12,963 nt of DNA from Erythrobacter sp. (GTDB lineage: Bacteria; Pseudomonadota; Alphaproteobacteria; Sphingomonadales; Sphingomonadaceae). Below the pieces are notes generated by a model. The model did no database searches, was not told where the DNA came from, and saw nothing but the letters and a program-made list of their open reading frames with translations. The position numbers and the translations under genes were made by a program. The DNA is taken from positions 1-12,963 of the forward strand of contig DMWU01000166.1 of NCBI GenBank assembly GCA_003483125.1, in the 5' to 3' direction. Shown one piece after another: positions 1 to 6,586 of this stretch. Positions within the stretch are counted from its first letter, which is position 1, and each line of letters begins with the position of its first letter.

Positions 1-270
1 GTGGGCCGGGACCTGCGCCTGGTTGAACAGGATCGCCTTGTCAGGATCGACGCCGCAGGCAACCAGCGTCGCAATCAGTTCCAATGTCGATGTGTAGAGC
101 TCTTTTGGATCATGCGGGAGCGAAATGGCGTGCAGATCTGCAATAAAGATCATGCACTCCCCGCCTGCAGCGGCTGCATCATCCTGGAACTTCACATAGT
201 TGCGGATCGCCCCGAGGTAATTGCCAAGGTGGGGCTTGCCCGTGGGCTGGATTCCAGAAACGACACGCAT
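1..270 (-). CDS. trpS: Tryptophanyl-tRNA synthetase, N-terminal part (cut by window edge)
   Basis: Charges tRNA-Trp with tryptophan in the cytoplasm (class I aminoacyl-tRNA synthetase). Only the first 90 codons lie in the window; the gene continues past position 1. Reading the minus strand from the ATG at 270 gives MRVVSGIQPTGKPHLGNYLG. It contains the class I signature TxxxHxGN (Thr10, His14, Gly16, Asn17) of the ATP-binding Rossmann fold. The following FIADLHAIS and DPDKAILFNQAQVPAH stretches match the usual TrpS N-terminus. The start lies 17 bp after the murJ stop, with only a weak AGAG-type ribosome site before it. It is therefore probably the last visible gene of a secB-murJ-trpS transcript. 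Family identity is secure; completeness cannot be judged. Confidence 0.95.
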   Translation of the reverse strand, partial: MRVVSGIQPTGKPHLGNYLGAIRNYVKFQDDAAAAGGECMIFIADLHAISLPHDPKELYTSTLELIATLVACGVDPDKAILFNQAQVPAH

Positions 271-287
271 GAGTATTCTCTGATCTG

Positions 288-1853
288 TTAGGCTTGGCGG
301 CGCATTAGTCGCTGGACACTCGCTTTGTCGAGTACACCCAGCACAAATGCAGCAATTGAGTAGGTCGCGACCCCCGTGATGACGAGCAGAATGATCGATA
401 ATCCGCGTTCGATCGTTGACCCGCTGAAATAGGCATCACCTACTTGCATGGCATACCACAGTGCGACACCCATGGGTGCGCTGGCCAACACGATACGGAC
501 CAACCTGCCGATCACTCGGCCAGTCAGGGCAAAAAAGCCGCGGCGAACGAGGGTCGTATAGAGAAGCATCGTATTGACCCAGGCGCCGATTGCACCTGCG
601 AGGGCGAGCGAGATCACTCCGATACGCGGAACTAAGTAGAGGTTGATCGCCACGGTCACCGTAAGGCTGAATGCTGCCGTGTAGACGGGCGTACGCGTAT
701 CCTTGCGGGCAAAGAAATTCGGCGTCAGCACCTTCACCAGAACATAGGCGGGGAGGCCAAGGACCAGTGCTGAAACCAGCGTACCGGTAATCATCGCATC
801 TTCAATCGTGTATGCGCCCGATTGCATGAATACCCGCACGAATGCGCTACCTGTAAAGAACAGGGCGACTGCGGCTGGCACGGTCAGCAGCATGGAGAGC
901 TCGATCGCGTTCGACTGTAGGCGCTGTGCCTCATCCGTCTCGTCCTTGGTGACAAAGCGGCTGAGTGCGGGCAGAATAGCGGTGCTCAATGCGATCCCGA
1001 TTATCCCGAGCGGCAATTGGTTCCACCTGTCTGCCATGGCCATATAGGTGAGGCTGCCATCGGGCAGGCCGCGAATAAATGCGAGATCGATGAAGCGGCT
1101 AATCTGGTAAACGCCCGCGCCGAATACGGCCGGGATGATAAGAACGCCCATTTCTTTCACGCGGCCTGTCAGTTTCGGACGCGCGAAGGGAATCGAGAAA
1201 CCCGCACGGCGCATCCAGAAATATAGCCAGCCAAGTTGCAGCAGCCCGCTCGCAGACACGGCAATCGCCAGGTACAGGCCGGTCGCCTGCCGCGTTGCTT
1301 CACTGTCGGTCTGGAACGCCCCCCAGGTGAGCGCGATGATCAGGCAGAGGTTTAGTAGTATCGGTGCTGCGGCAGCCGCCGCAAATCGTGAAAGCGAATT
1401 GAGCACTGCCGCTGTCAGCGTCCCAAGGCTCATGAACAGCAGGTAGGGGAAGGCGATCTGTGCCATCGTCACCGCGAGCGTGTAGAGCTGCTCGTCAGCC
1501 CGTAGGTCGGATTTGGCAAAAAGCCATAACACCCACGGCATGCCCAGCATCATCAGCGCGCCAAAGCCGACAAGCAGTGGAAGCAATACTGCCAGGATCT
1601 CGCTGGCAAAGCGACGCGCCTCGCTCTGTCCCTCGGTCATATGCCGATTGAACAGCGGCACAAATGCGCTGGCAAATGCACCCTCGGCAAAAAGCCTGCG
1701 GAACAGGTTAGGCAATTGGAAGGCCAACTGCCAGGCATCGGCAGCCCCGCCAGCGCCCAGGACGCGAGCGAGCAATATGTCGCGCAGGAAGCCGAATACG
1801 CGGCTGACCGCCGTCAGCCCGCCAATCGTGCTGACGTTCTTGAGCAGGCTCAT
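288..1853 (-). CDS. murJ: Lipid II flippase MurJ (MviN family)
   Basis: Polytopic inner-membrane protein of the MOP superfamily that flips lipid-linked peptidoglycan precursor (lipid II) to the periplasmic face. The 521 residues are close to the roughly 510 of E. coli MurJ and contain many hydrophobic segments, as expected for 14 membrane helices. The N-terminus carries the family pattern SRVFGFLRD, then an ADAW and PNLFRR stretch. Arg18, Arg24, Asp39 and Arg52, essential in E. coli MurJ, are at the same positions, and the ADR motif (Arg276) matches E. coli Arg270. The ATG at 1853 lies 25 bp after the secB stop with no strong Shine-Dalgarno, so translational coupling is likely. It sits between secB and trpS on one strand. 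Identity is very likely; function is inferred from family. Confidence 0.96.
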   Translation of the reverse strand: MSLLKNVSTIGGLTAVSRVFGFLRDILLARVLGAGGAADAWQLAFQLPNLFRRLFAEGAFASAFVPLFNRHMTEGQSEARRFASEILAVLLPLLVGFGALMMLGMPWVLWLFAKSDLRADEQLYTLAVTMAQIAFPYLLFMSLGTLTAAVLNSLSRFAAAAAAPILLNLCLIIALTWGAFQTDSEATRQATGLYLAIAVSASGLLQLGWLYFWMRRAGFSIPFARPKLTGRVKEMGVLIIPAVFGAGVYQISRFIDLAFIRGLPDGSLTYMAMADRWNQLPLGIIGIALSTAILPALSRFVTKDETDEAQRLQSNAIELSMLLTVPAAVALFFTGSAFVRVFMQSGAYTIEDAMITGTLVSALVLGLPAYVLVKVLTPNFFARKDTRTPVYTAAFSLTVTVAINLYLVPRIGVISLALAGAIGAWVNTMLLYTTLVRRGFFALTGRVIGRLVRIVLASAPMGVALWYAMQVGDAYFSGSTIERGLSIILLVITGVATYSIAAFVLGVLDKASVQRLMRRQA

Positions 1854-1878
1854 TTACGCGGCCCGCCGGTCATTCGCC

Positions 1879-2418
1879 TCAGGCGCTTTCGCCCGGTGCA
1901 ACATCCCCAGCGCCGGCGGCCTGTTCCTGTTGCCGCTTGGCCTGCAGTTGCTGCACGTAGAGTGCATTGAAGTCGATCGGATCGAGTACCATTGGCTGGA
2001 AGCCGGCATCACGAACGGCATCGGCAACTACGCGGCGCGCGAATGGGAACAGCATGCGAGGTGCCTCTGCATAAAGGAATGCGTGCGCCTGCTCTTCCGG
2101 AACATTGCGAATGCCGATTAAGCCGCAATAGGCAAGCTCGACCAGATAGGCATTGCCCTCATTCGTCTTCGCGGTGATGTTGATCTTGAGTTCAACCTCG
2201 CTCACCTCTTCGTTCACCCTTTCGGCGCCAATGTTGAACTGAACATCGATTTGCGGCTGATCCTTCCATTGGAATACCGCAGGCGCATTCGGGTTCTCGA
2301 CCGAAAGGTCTTTCACATATTGGGTAATGATCCCGGCCGAAGGCAGATTGTCTGCCCCGTTCGGGGTGATCGGGTTCCCATCAAGATCGGTCAGTACGTT
2401 GCCTTCTTCTTCGGCCAT
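1879..2418 (-). CDS. secB: Protein-export chaperone SecB
   Basis: Cytosolic tetrameric chaperone that holds preproteins unfolded and passes them to SecA for Sec translocation. I chose the ATG at 2418 (179 aa, starting MAEEEGNVLTDLDGNP). The open frame extends 63 codons upstream, but that part is Cys/Arg/His-rich and unlike SecB. Family features are a peptide-binding core around VKDLSVENPNAP, a DVQFNI strand, the ELAYCGLIGI strand, APRMLFPFARR, and a C-terminal LDPIDFNALY. A short Gln/Ala/Gly-rich acidic tail follows. The protein is longer than E. coli SecB (155 aa) because of both ends, as is common in alphaproteobacteria. It is first in a minus-strand run with murJ and trpS and divergent from the Tim44-domain gene. 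No good Shine-Dalgarno precedes the start. Confidence 0.95.
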   Translation of the reverse strand: MAEEEGNVLTDLDGNPITPNGADNLPSAGIITQYVKDLSVENPNAPAVFQWKDQPQIDVQFNIGAERVNEEVSEVELKINITAKTNEGNAYLVELAYCGLIGIRNVPEEQAHAFLYAEAPRMLFPFARRVVADAVRDAGFQPMVLDPIDFNALYVQQLQAKRQQEQAAGAGDVAPGESA

Positions 2419-2677
2419 GTTCGCTTGCTTTCGATTGAATTGTCTGCATCGCCACCAATATGGCGGCAAGTTCGGCGCGCGCCTAGCATTCAAGTGCTTT
2501 GCCCGCAACCAAGCCTTTGCGCTACTCCTGTGTCTAGGACAAAAAACGGCTCGCCGCTGATTGGCGTGGCTTTGGCACGCAAATGCGGTTGTCGAATTGT
2601 AATTCATCCCTATTTAAGGCACTCAGGGGCATCAAGGGCACATCATGACGTGCCATTACAACCGCCGGGTGTTTTAA
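2419..2677. promoter_or_regulatory. Divergent intergenic region between secB and the Tim44-domain gene
   Basis: Largest gene-free stretch in the window (259 bp); it must hold the promoters of both divergent runs. On the minus strand a small hairpin can form at 2451-2467 (6-bp stem with one G-U pair, AT-rich loop), 33 bp upstream of the secB ATG. On the plus strand a weak sigma70-like pair, TTGTCG (2589-2594) and TATTTA (2611-2616) with 16-bp spacing, could drive the Tim44-domain gene. A GGCAC/GTGCC inverted repeat (2637-2641 and 2650-2654) lies in its presumed leader. None of these is strong, and no convincing open reading frame was seen here. Confidence 0.4.
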
Positions 2678-3331
2678 GTGCTTGAAATTATTATTCTTGC
2701 GATGATTGCAGCCTTTCTTGGCTTGCGGCTTTATTCCGTGCTTGGCCAGCGTGCCGAACATGAAGAAGAGGTGATCCCGCATCGCTTCGATCCTGAAGAG
2801 CGTCAGGCGCAACCGACGCCCCGCCAGGCTGCACCGCAGATTCCGGCACAACGCATGCCTGAGATTGAAGGGCTTATGCCTTCGGTCGAGCGGGGCGTAC
2901 GCGCAATTGCCGCTGCTGATCCGCGCTTTGATATCACTGCCTTCCTTGAAGGCGCGAAGGGCGCATACTCGATGGTGCTCGAGGCATTTTGGAGCGGTGA
3001 CAAGGAAACGCTGAAAGAGCTGTGCGACGACGATGTCTATGCCAGCTTCTCTGGTGCGATTGTTGCACGCGAGGAGGCAGGTCAAACGCTTGATAACAAG
3101 CTGATCCGCATTGAAGAAACGCGTATTCACGCGGCTGAAATGGATGGCCGGATGGCGCGCGTTGCAGTGCTGTTTATCGCTGATATTGTGGCGGTTACTC
3201 ACGACAAGGACGGCAATGTGATTGCCGGTTCTCTCGACGATGCCATCGAAAGCCGCGACATCTGGACCTTCTCGCGCAATGTCGATTCGCATACCCCCGA
3301 TTGGGTTCTTGACGAGACCGACGAAGGTTAA
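2678..3331 (+). CDS. Tim44-domain membrane-anchored protein (TimA-like)
   Basis: Small inner-membrane protein with one N-terminal hydrophobic segment (about residues 2-20, LEIIILAMIAAFLGLRLYS). A charged and Pro/Gln-rich linker (about 24-60) leads to a Tim44-like domain (about 68-213) related to the C-terminal domain of mitochondrial Tim44. The domain has the usual opening DITAFLEGAKGAYSMVLEAF and the later DIWTFSRNVDSHTPDWVLDET. Bacterial members (TimA in Caulobacter) are inner-membrane proteins of uncertain function. The start is GTG at 2678, directly after an in-frame TAA at 2675-2677, so no longer form is possible; Shine-Dalgarno is poor. It lies 34 bp before mltA on the same strand and divergent from secB, an arrangement familiar in alphaproteobacteria. 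Domain call is strong; role is unknown. Confidence 0.9.
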   Translation: MLEIIILAMIAAFLGLRLYSVLGQRAEHEEEVIPHRFDPEERQAQPTPRQAAPQIPAQRMPEIEGLMPSVERGVRAIAAADPRFDITAFLEGAKGAYSMVLEAFWSGDKETLKELCDDDVYASFSGAIVAREEAGQTLDNKLIRIEETRIHAAEMDGRMARVAVLFIADIVAVTHDKDGNVIAGSLDDAIESRDIWTFSRNVDSHTPDWVLDETDEG

Positions 3332-3352
3332 GGCAACAGTTTACCGACAGAG

Positions 3353-3359
3353 AAGGAGG
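3353..3359 (+). promoter_or_regulatory. Strong Shine-Dalgarno setting the mltA start
   Basis: AAGGAGG lies 6 nt before the ATG at 3366. It supports this start over the 48-codon longer open frame that would begin at 3222 inside the Tim44-domain gene. The chosen start also places a lipoprotein signal peptide at the N-terminus. Confidence 0.85.
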
Positions 3360-3365
3360 CACGGC

Positions 3366-4571
3366 ATGCGGGTTCGGCTTGCAGCAGGGCTCGCCATTAC
3401 TGCTTCCTTGACGCTGACGGCCTGCGCCTCGATCATTCCCGATAGCCAAGAGCCGCGTGCAACTGCGCCGCTTGTTCCAATCGCAGAAGCGGAAAATGCT
3501 GCGTTGGCTGGCGTCAGCCGCGGGATTAGCGTGGGCGCTTTGGAGTTCTCTCCCGGCGATGCGGGGACTGCGCTGGCAAGCTTCCTTGGTTCATGTCCGC
3601 AGCTTCTAAGTCGCGAGGACATTAGCGGGCTGACGGTTCCCAATGATTGGCGCGGCGCGTGCAATGCGGCGGCTGATTGGCCGCTCGACGATGCACGTCG
3701 TTTCTTCGTCAAACATTTCGAAACTGCCCGGGTGAGTAACGGTGCGGCATTCACGACAGGCTATTTCGAACCTGAGATCTCGGGTTGCCGCACGCGCGGG
3801 CCGGGTTGTGAAGTTCCCATCTACCGCGCGCCGCCTGAACTTGTCCGTGCGTGGCAGGATGAAACTCCCCAGGAAGAGCGCAATGGGCAGCTACTGCTTG
3901 GTCGCTATGACGCTGCCGACAAGTTCATTCCCTATTACGAGCGTGCAGAAATTGAAGACGGCGCGCTGAATGGCCGCGGGCTGGAATTGGCGTGGGCTGC
4001 CGATCCGATAGAATTATTCTTCCTGCAAATTCAGGGATCTGGTCGGATTCGTACTAATGATGGCGAGGTAATCCGCATAGGTTATGCGGGGCAGAACGGA
4101 CGCGAATATGTGAGCATCGGTCGGGTCATGCGCGAACGCGGGCTGCTGGGTGAGGAGCCTGGCCAATATGCCGCGTCGATGCAGGGCATCATGCAGTATT
4201 TGCGCGAACACCCCGATGATGGCCGCGAGCTGATGCGACTCAACAAGAGCTGGATTTTCTTCCGCGAGCTGACTGGTGATGGCCCGCTCGGTACGCTTGG
4301 TGTGCCGGTGCGCCGCGAAACCAGCGTGGCGGTCGATCCGCGCTTTGTGCCGCTGGGCGCTCCCGTCTGGCTCGATTTTGAGCGTGACGAGGCAGATGGA
4401 TTGTGGGTTGCGCAGGATACGGGCGGGGCGATCAAGGGTGCGAACCGCTTTGACACATTTTGGGGTGCAGGCGCGGATGCGCGGGAGATTGCGGGCGGTA
4501 TGAGCAGCGAAGGCAGCGCCTTGCTGCTACTACCCAAGGGAACAGTCGCCCGCTTGAAGCAGCAACAATGA
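3366..4571 (+). CDS. mltA: Membrane-bound lytic murein transglycosylase A (lipoprotein)
   Basis: Cleaves the MurNAc-GlcNAc bond of peptidoglycan with 1,6-anhydro product formation; acts in the periplasm anchored to the outer membrane. The 401-aa protein begins with a lipoprotein signal (MRVRLAAGLAITASLTLTAC). The lipobox is LTAC with Cys20, and Ala at +2 argues for outer-membrane sorting. The MltA domain has FVKHFETARV, TGYFEPE and FFLQIQGSGRI. A C-terminal 3D domain carries its conserved aspartates in VDPRFVPLGAPVW (Asp324), AQDTGGAIKG (Asp351) and NRFDTFWG (Asp363). Length is slightly above E. coli MltA (365 aa). The stop overlaps the next gene by ATGA, so translational coupling with the Smr gene is likely. 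Confident call. Confidence 0.95.
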   Translation: MRVRLAAGLAITASLTLTACASIIPDSQEPRATAPLVPIAEAENAALAGVSRGISVGALEFSPGDAGTALASFLGSCPQLLSREDISGLTVPNDWRGACNAAADWPLDDARRFFVKHFETARVSNGAAFTTGYFEPEISGCRTRGPGCEVPIYRAPPELVRAWQDETPQEERNGQLLLGRYDAADKFIPYYERAEIEDGALNGRGLELAWAADPIELFFLQIQGSGRIRTNDGEVIRIGYAGQNGREYVSIGRVMRERGLLGEEPGQYAASMQGIMQYLREHPDDGRELMRLNKSWIFFRELTGDGPLGTLGVPVRRETSVAVDPRFVPLGAPVWLDFERDEADGLWVAQDTGGAIKGANRFDTFWGAGADAREIAGGMSSEGSALLLLPKGTVARLKQQQ

Positions 4572-5113
4572 GCATCCCGCGCGGCCTATCTGCCGAAGAG
4601 GCAGCTGCATGGGCGAGGCTTGCCAGCAGCGTAACACCGCTTGAAGGCAGGAAGGTGCCACGGCTCGAAACTGCACCGGCAAAGCTAAGCAAGCCCGTTC
4701 CAGCCCCGAAAGCGGTGGCGCCGCCGCCAATTCGCAAACCTGCCAAGCCGAGCCCGCCCCCCCCTCCCAATGCCGGGCTCGATAGCCAATGGGAGCGCAA
4801 GCTTAAATCGGGCGCGATCAGTCCGGATTTTACCCTCGACCTGCACGGGGATTCGCTCGATGCGGCATATTCTCGGCTGATGCATGGGATGGACCAGGCG
4901 CGTAGTATGGGCGCGCGGGTGGTGCTACTCATAGCCGGAAAGTCACGTCCGGTTGATCCTGCGGATAGGGGAAGCAGGCGCGGTGCAATTCGAGCGAAAA
5001 TCCTCGACTGGCTGGCGGCAAGTTCGCACAGCGATTCCATTGCCGCCGTGCGCAGGGCACACCGCAGGCACGGTGGGGAGGGCGCTCTCTATTTGGTGTT
5101 GAGACGACGTTAG
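4568..5113 (+). CDS. Smr-domain protein (MutS2 C-terminal-like)
   Basis: 181-aa soluble protein with an N-terminal helical stretch (1-30), a Pro/Ala/Lys-rich linker (about 38-68, including six consecutive prolines) and a C-terminal Smr domain (about 88-180). The domain shows the LDLHG motif (90-94), the strand ARVVLLIAGKSR, and the terminal HRRHGGEGALYLVLRRR typical of alphaproteobacterial Smr proteins. Smr domains in other proteins nick DNA or cleave RNA; stand-alone members like this one are mostly uncharacterised, so no specific role is assigned. The ATG at 4568 overlaps the mltA stop (ATGA). A longer frame from 4460 would lie inside mltA and is not conserved-looking. The GKG usually seen after the central strand is GKS here. 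It ends 4 bp from the convergent hemN stop. Confidence 0.9.
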   Translation: MSIPRGLSAEEAAAWARLASSVTPLEGRKVPRLETAPAKLSKPVPAPKAVAPPPIRKPAKPSPPPPPNAGLDSQWERKLKSGAISPDFTLDLHGDSLDAAYSRLMHGMDQARSMGARVVLLIAGKSRPVDPADRGSRRGAIRAKILDWLAASSHSDSIAAVRRAHRRHGGEGALYLVLRRR

Positions 5114-5117
5114 CGCC

Positions 5118-6428
5118 TCAAACAGCGGAACTGAACCGGCGCCGCGATTGGCGGCGATAGGGGTCGAATAGCGCAGCGATCGTGCGCGCATAGGATAGGC
5201 CATCAGGTGAGATCGCCAGTTTTTCGCCATCCACGATAGCGAGACCGCGCGATATGAAAGGTTGCAGAACGCCTTCAACCTCGCCCATTACCGCTGCTGG
5301 AATCTCGGACTGGCTCTGGCATAGTAGGCCTTCGATTATCTTGCCGCGAAGCTGGTCATCCTTAGATCGCTTCGTGCCACGCGAGGCGGTGAGCTTCTCT
5401 TGCGAGATTATCATGCGATAGCGGCCGCTGCTCTTTTCGTTCTGAGCTAACAGCTGCGGGAAACTGCTGATTGCAGAGCTTCCCAATCCGATCAGGACTG
5501 GGGAGATATCATCGGTAAATCCCTGGAAATTGCGGCGCAACGCGCCCTCAGATGCAGCACGCGCAAGCGGATCATCATGCAGGGCGAAATGGTCGAATCC
5601 AATCGGCGCATAGCCATTGCTTGTCATATGTTCGAAAGCGTCACCGGCCATGGCGAACCGCTCCGCCTGGCCGGGCAAATGGCTATCATCGATTACTCGC
5701 TGGCGCGGGATCATATCGGGCACATGAGCATAACCAAATACCGCCGCGCGGTCTGCGCCTAGCATTACTGTATGTTCAAGGTTGTCGATCAAATCGCCAC
5801 GTGATTGACCGGGCAGGCCGTACATCAGATCGAAATTGAGCGAAGAGACCCCAGCCTCGCGCAGCCATTCGACAAAGCGGCTGATCAGGTCATCATCCTG
5901 CACGCGGCCAATTGCCTGCTGGCAATGCGGGGCGAATGTCTGCACACCCATGCTGGCGCGGGTTATCCCTACCGATTCGATCACTAGCGCCCATTCCTCA
6001 TTCATGGTACGTGGATCGAGTTCGATCGAGAAATCCGGCTCGTTGAGATTGAACCGCAAGGTCAGGCTTTCGACCAGGCGGATAAAATCGACCGGGGTTA
6101 TGGCGTTGGGGCTGCCGCCGCCGAATGCGACGCGGCGTATCTTTGAGCCCTGTGGCAAGCGAGCGGCGACAAGGTCGATCTCGCTATGGAGCGCAGCAAG
6201 ATAGGATTCGAGGCGATGCCTGCGTCCGGCAGCGCCCGTGTTGCAGCCGCAATAGAAACAGAGTTTCTCGCAAAAGGGGATGTGCAGATAAAGCGAAATA
6301 TCGCCTGCTGCTTGCTCCAGCGCCCGATCGTAATCTGACGAGACCAGCTCACCAAAATCGGCAGCTGTTGGATAGCTGGTGTAACGCGGCACGGGCGTTG
6401 TCAGTAATTCGGGATGATATGGCCACAT
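5118..6428 (-). CDS. hemN: Oxygen-independent coproporphyrinogen III dehydrogenase
   Basis: Radical-SAM enzyme that decarboxylates coproporphyrinogen III to protoporphyrinogen IX without oxygen; cytoplasmic haem synthesis step used under low oxygen. The 436 residues are near the 457 of E. coli HemN. The radical-SAM cluster motif is CEKLCFYCGC (Cys53, Cys57, Cys60, then Cys62) in the HemN context YLHIPFC. PRYTSYPTA near the N-terminus, GGGSPN, and SIELDPR followed by SMGVQTF distinguish true HemN from HemW-type proteins. GLGSSAIS and a helical C-terminal domain follow. The ATG at 6428 has no Shine-Dalgarno. An FNR-type box is centred about 41 bp upstream, matching induction under oxygen limitation. 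It is convergent to the Smr gene and lies downstream of katG, separated by a terminator. Confidence 0.95.
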   Translation of the reverse strand: MWPYHPELLTTPVPRYTSYPTAADFGELVSSDYDRALEQAAGDISLYLHIPFCEKLCFYCGCNTGAAGRRHRLESYLAALHSEIDLVAARLPQGSKIRRVAFGGGSPNAITPVDFIRLVESLTLRFNLNEPDFSIELDPRTMNEEWALVIESVGITRASMGVQTFAPHCQQAIGRVQDDDLISRFVEWLREAGVSSLNFDLMYGLPGQSRGDLIDNLEHTVMLGADRAAVFGYAHVPDMIPRQRVIDDSHLPGQAERFAMAGDAFEHMTSNGYAPIGFDHFALHDDPLARAASEGALRRNFQGFTDDISPVLIGLGSSAISSFPQLLAQNEKSSGRYRMIISQEKLTASRGTKRSKDDQLRGKIIEGLLCQSQSEIPAAVMGEVEGVLQPFISRGLAIVDGEKLAISPDGLSYARTIAALFDPYRRQSRRRFSSAV

Positions 6429-6434
6429 GCGGGC

Positions 6435-6440
6435 CTAATG
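6435..6440 (-). promoter_or_regulatory. Candidate -10 element of hemN (weak)
   Basis: CATTAG on the minus strand matches 3 of 6 positions of TATAAT. It ends 6 nt before the hemN ATG and has an FNR box at the right distance upstream for a class II activator promoter. Weak on its own; it gains support only from the box position. It lies in a small palindrome, GGGCC-TAAT-GGCCC (6431-6444). Confidence 0.35.
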
Positions 6441-6462
6441 GCCCCGCGCTCACACAGCTTCA

Positions 6463-6476
6463 TTGTTATAGATCAA
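6463..6476 (-). promoter_or_regulatory. FNR/FixK-type box upstream of hemN
   Basis: Read toward hemN, the site is TTGAT-CTAT-AACAA. It matches 9 of the 10 specified positions of the consensus TTGAT-N4-ATCAA; only the second base of the hemN-proximal half differs. Its centre is about 41 bp upstream of the hemN ATG, and it lies on the hemN side of the katG terminator, so it can act only on hemN. FNR-family control of hemN is well known in alphaproteobacteria. The binding site is seen in sequence; the regulator is inferred. Confidence 0.8.
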
Positions 6477-6516
6477 TTAGGATAGGGAAAGGCAGGACTT
6501 GACATGCAAATGAAAT

Positions 6517-6540
6517 GCCCCCGACATTGCTGCCGGGGGC
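6517..6540 (-). terminator. Rho-independent terminator after katG
   Basis: A perfect 7-bp GC-only stem (GCCCCCG at 6517-6523, CGGGGGC at 6534-6540) with a 10-nt loop lies 46 bp after the katG stop. On the minus strand it is followed by ATTTCATTTG, a moderately T-rich run. It would end katG transcription before the hemN promoter region. The tail is not a pure T run, so termination may be incomplete. Confidence 0.8.
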
Positions 6541-6586
6541 TTCCAGCGACCCGAAGCACTCGAGCCCCGGGTTCTTCAAAATCTAG

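Noticed and set aside
1879..2607. Longer secB form starting at 2607
   Set aside because: The extra 63 residues do not resemble SecB and would run through the divergent promoter region; the ATG at 2418 gives the standard protein.
2534..3292. 252-codon minus-strand open frame opposite the Tim44-domain gene
   Set aside because: Cys/His/Arg-rich translation without domains; the plus strand carries a well-supported gene.
5140..5156. CGCCGC-N5-GCGGCG hairpin near the hemN 3' end considered as a terminator for the convergent Smr/hemN pair
   Set aside because: It lies in hemN coding sequence for an Arg-rich tail, and neither strand has a T run after it.
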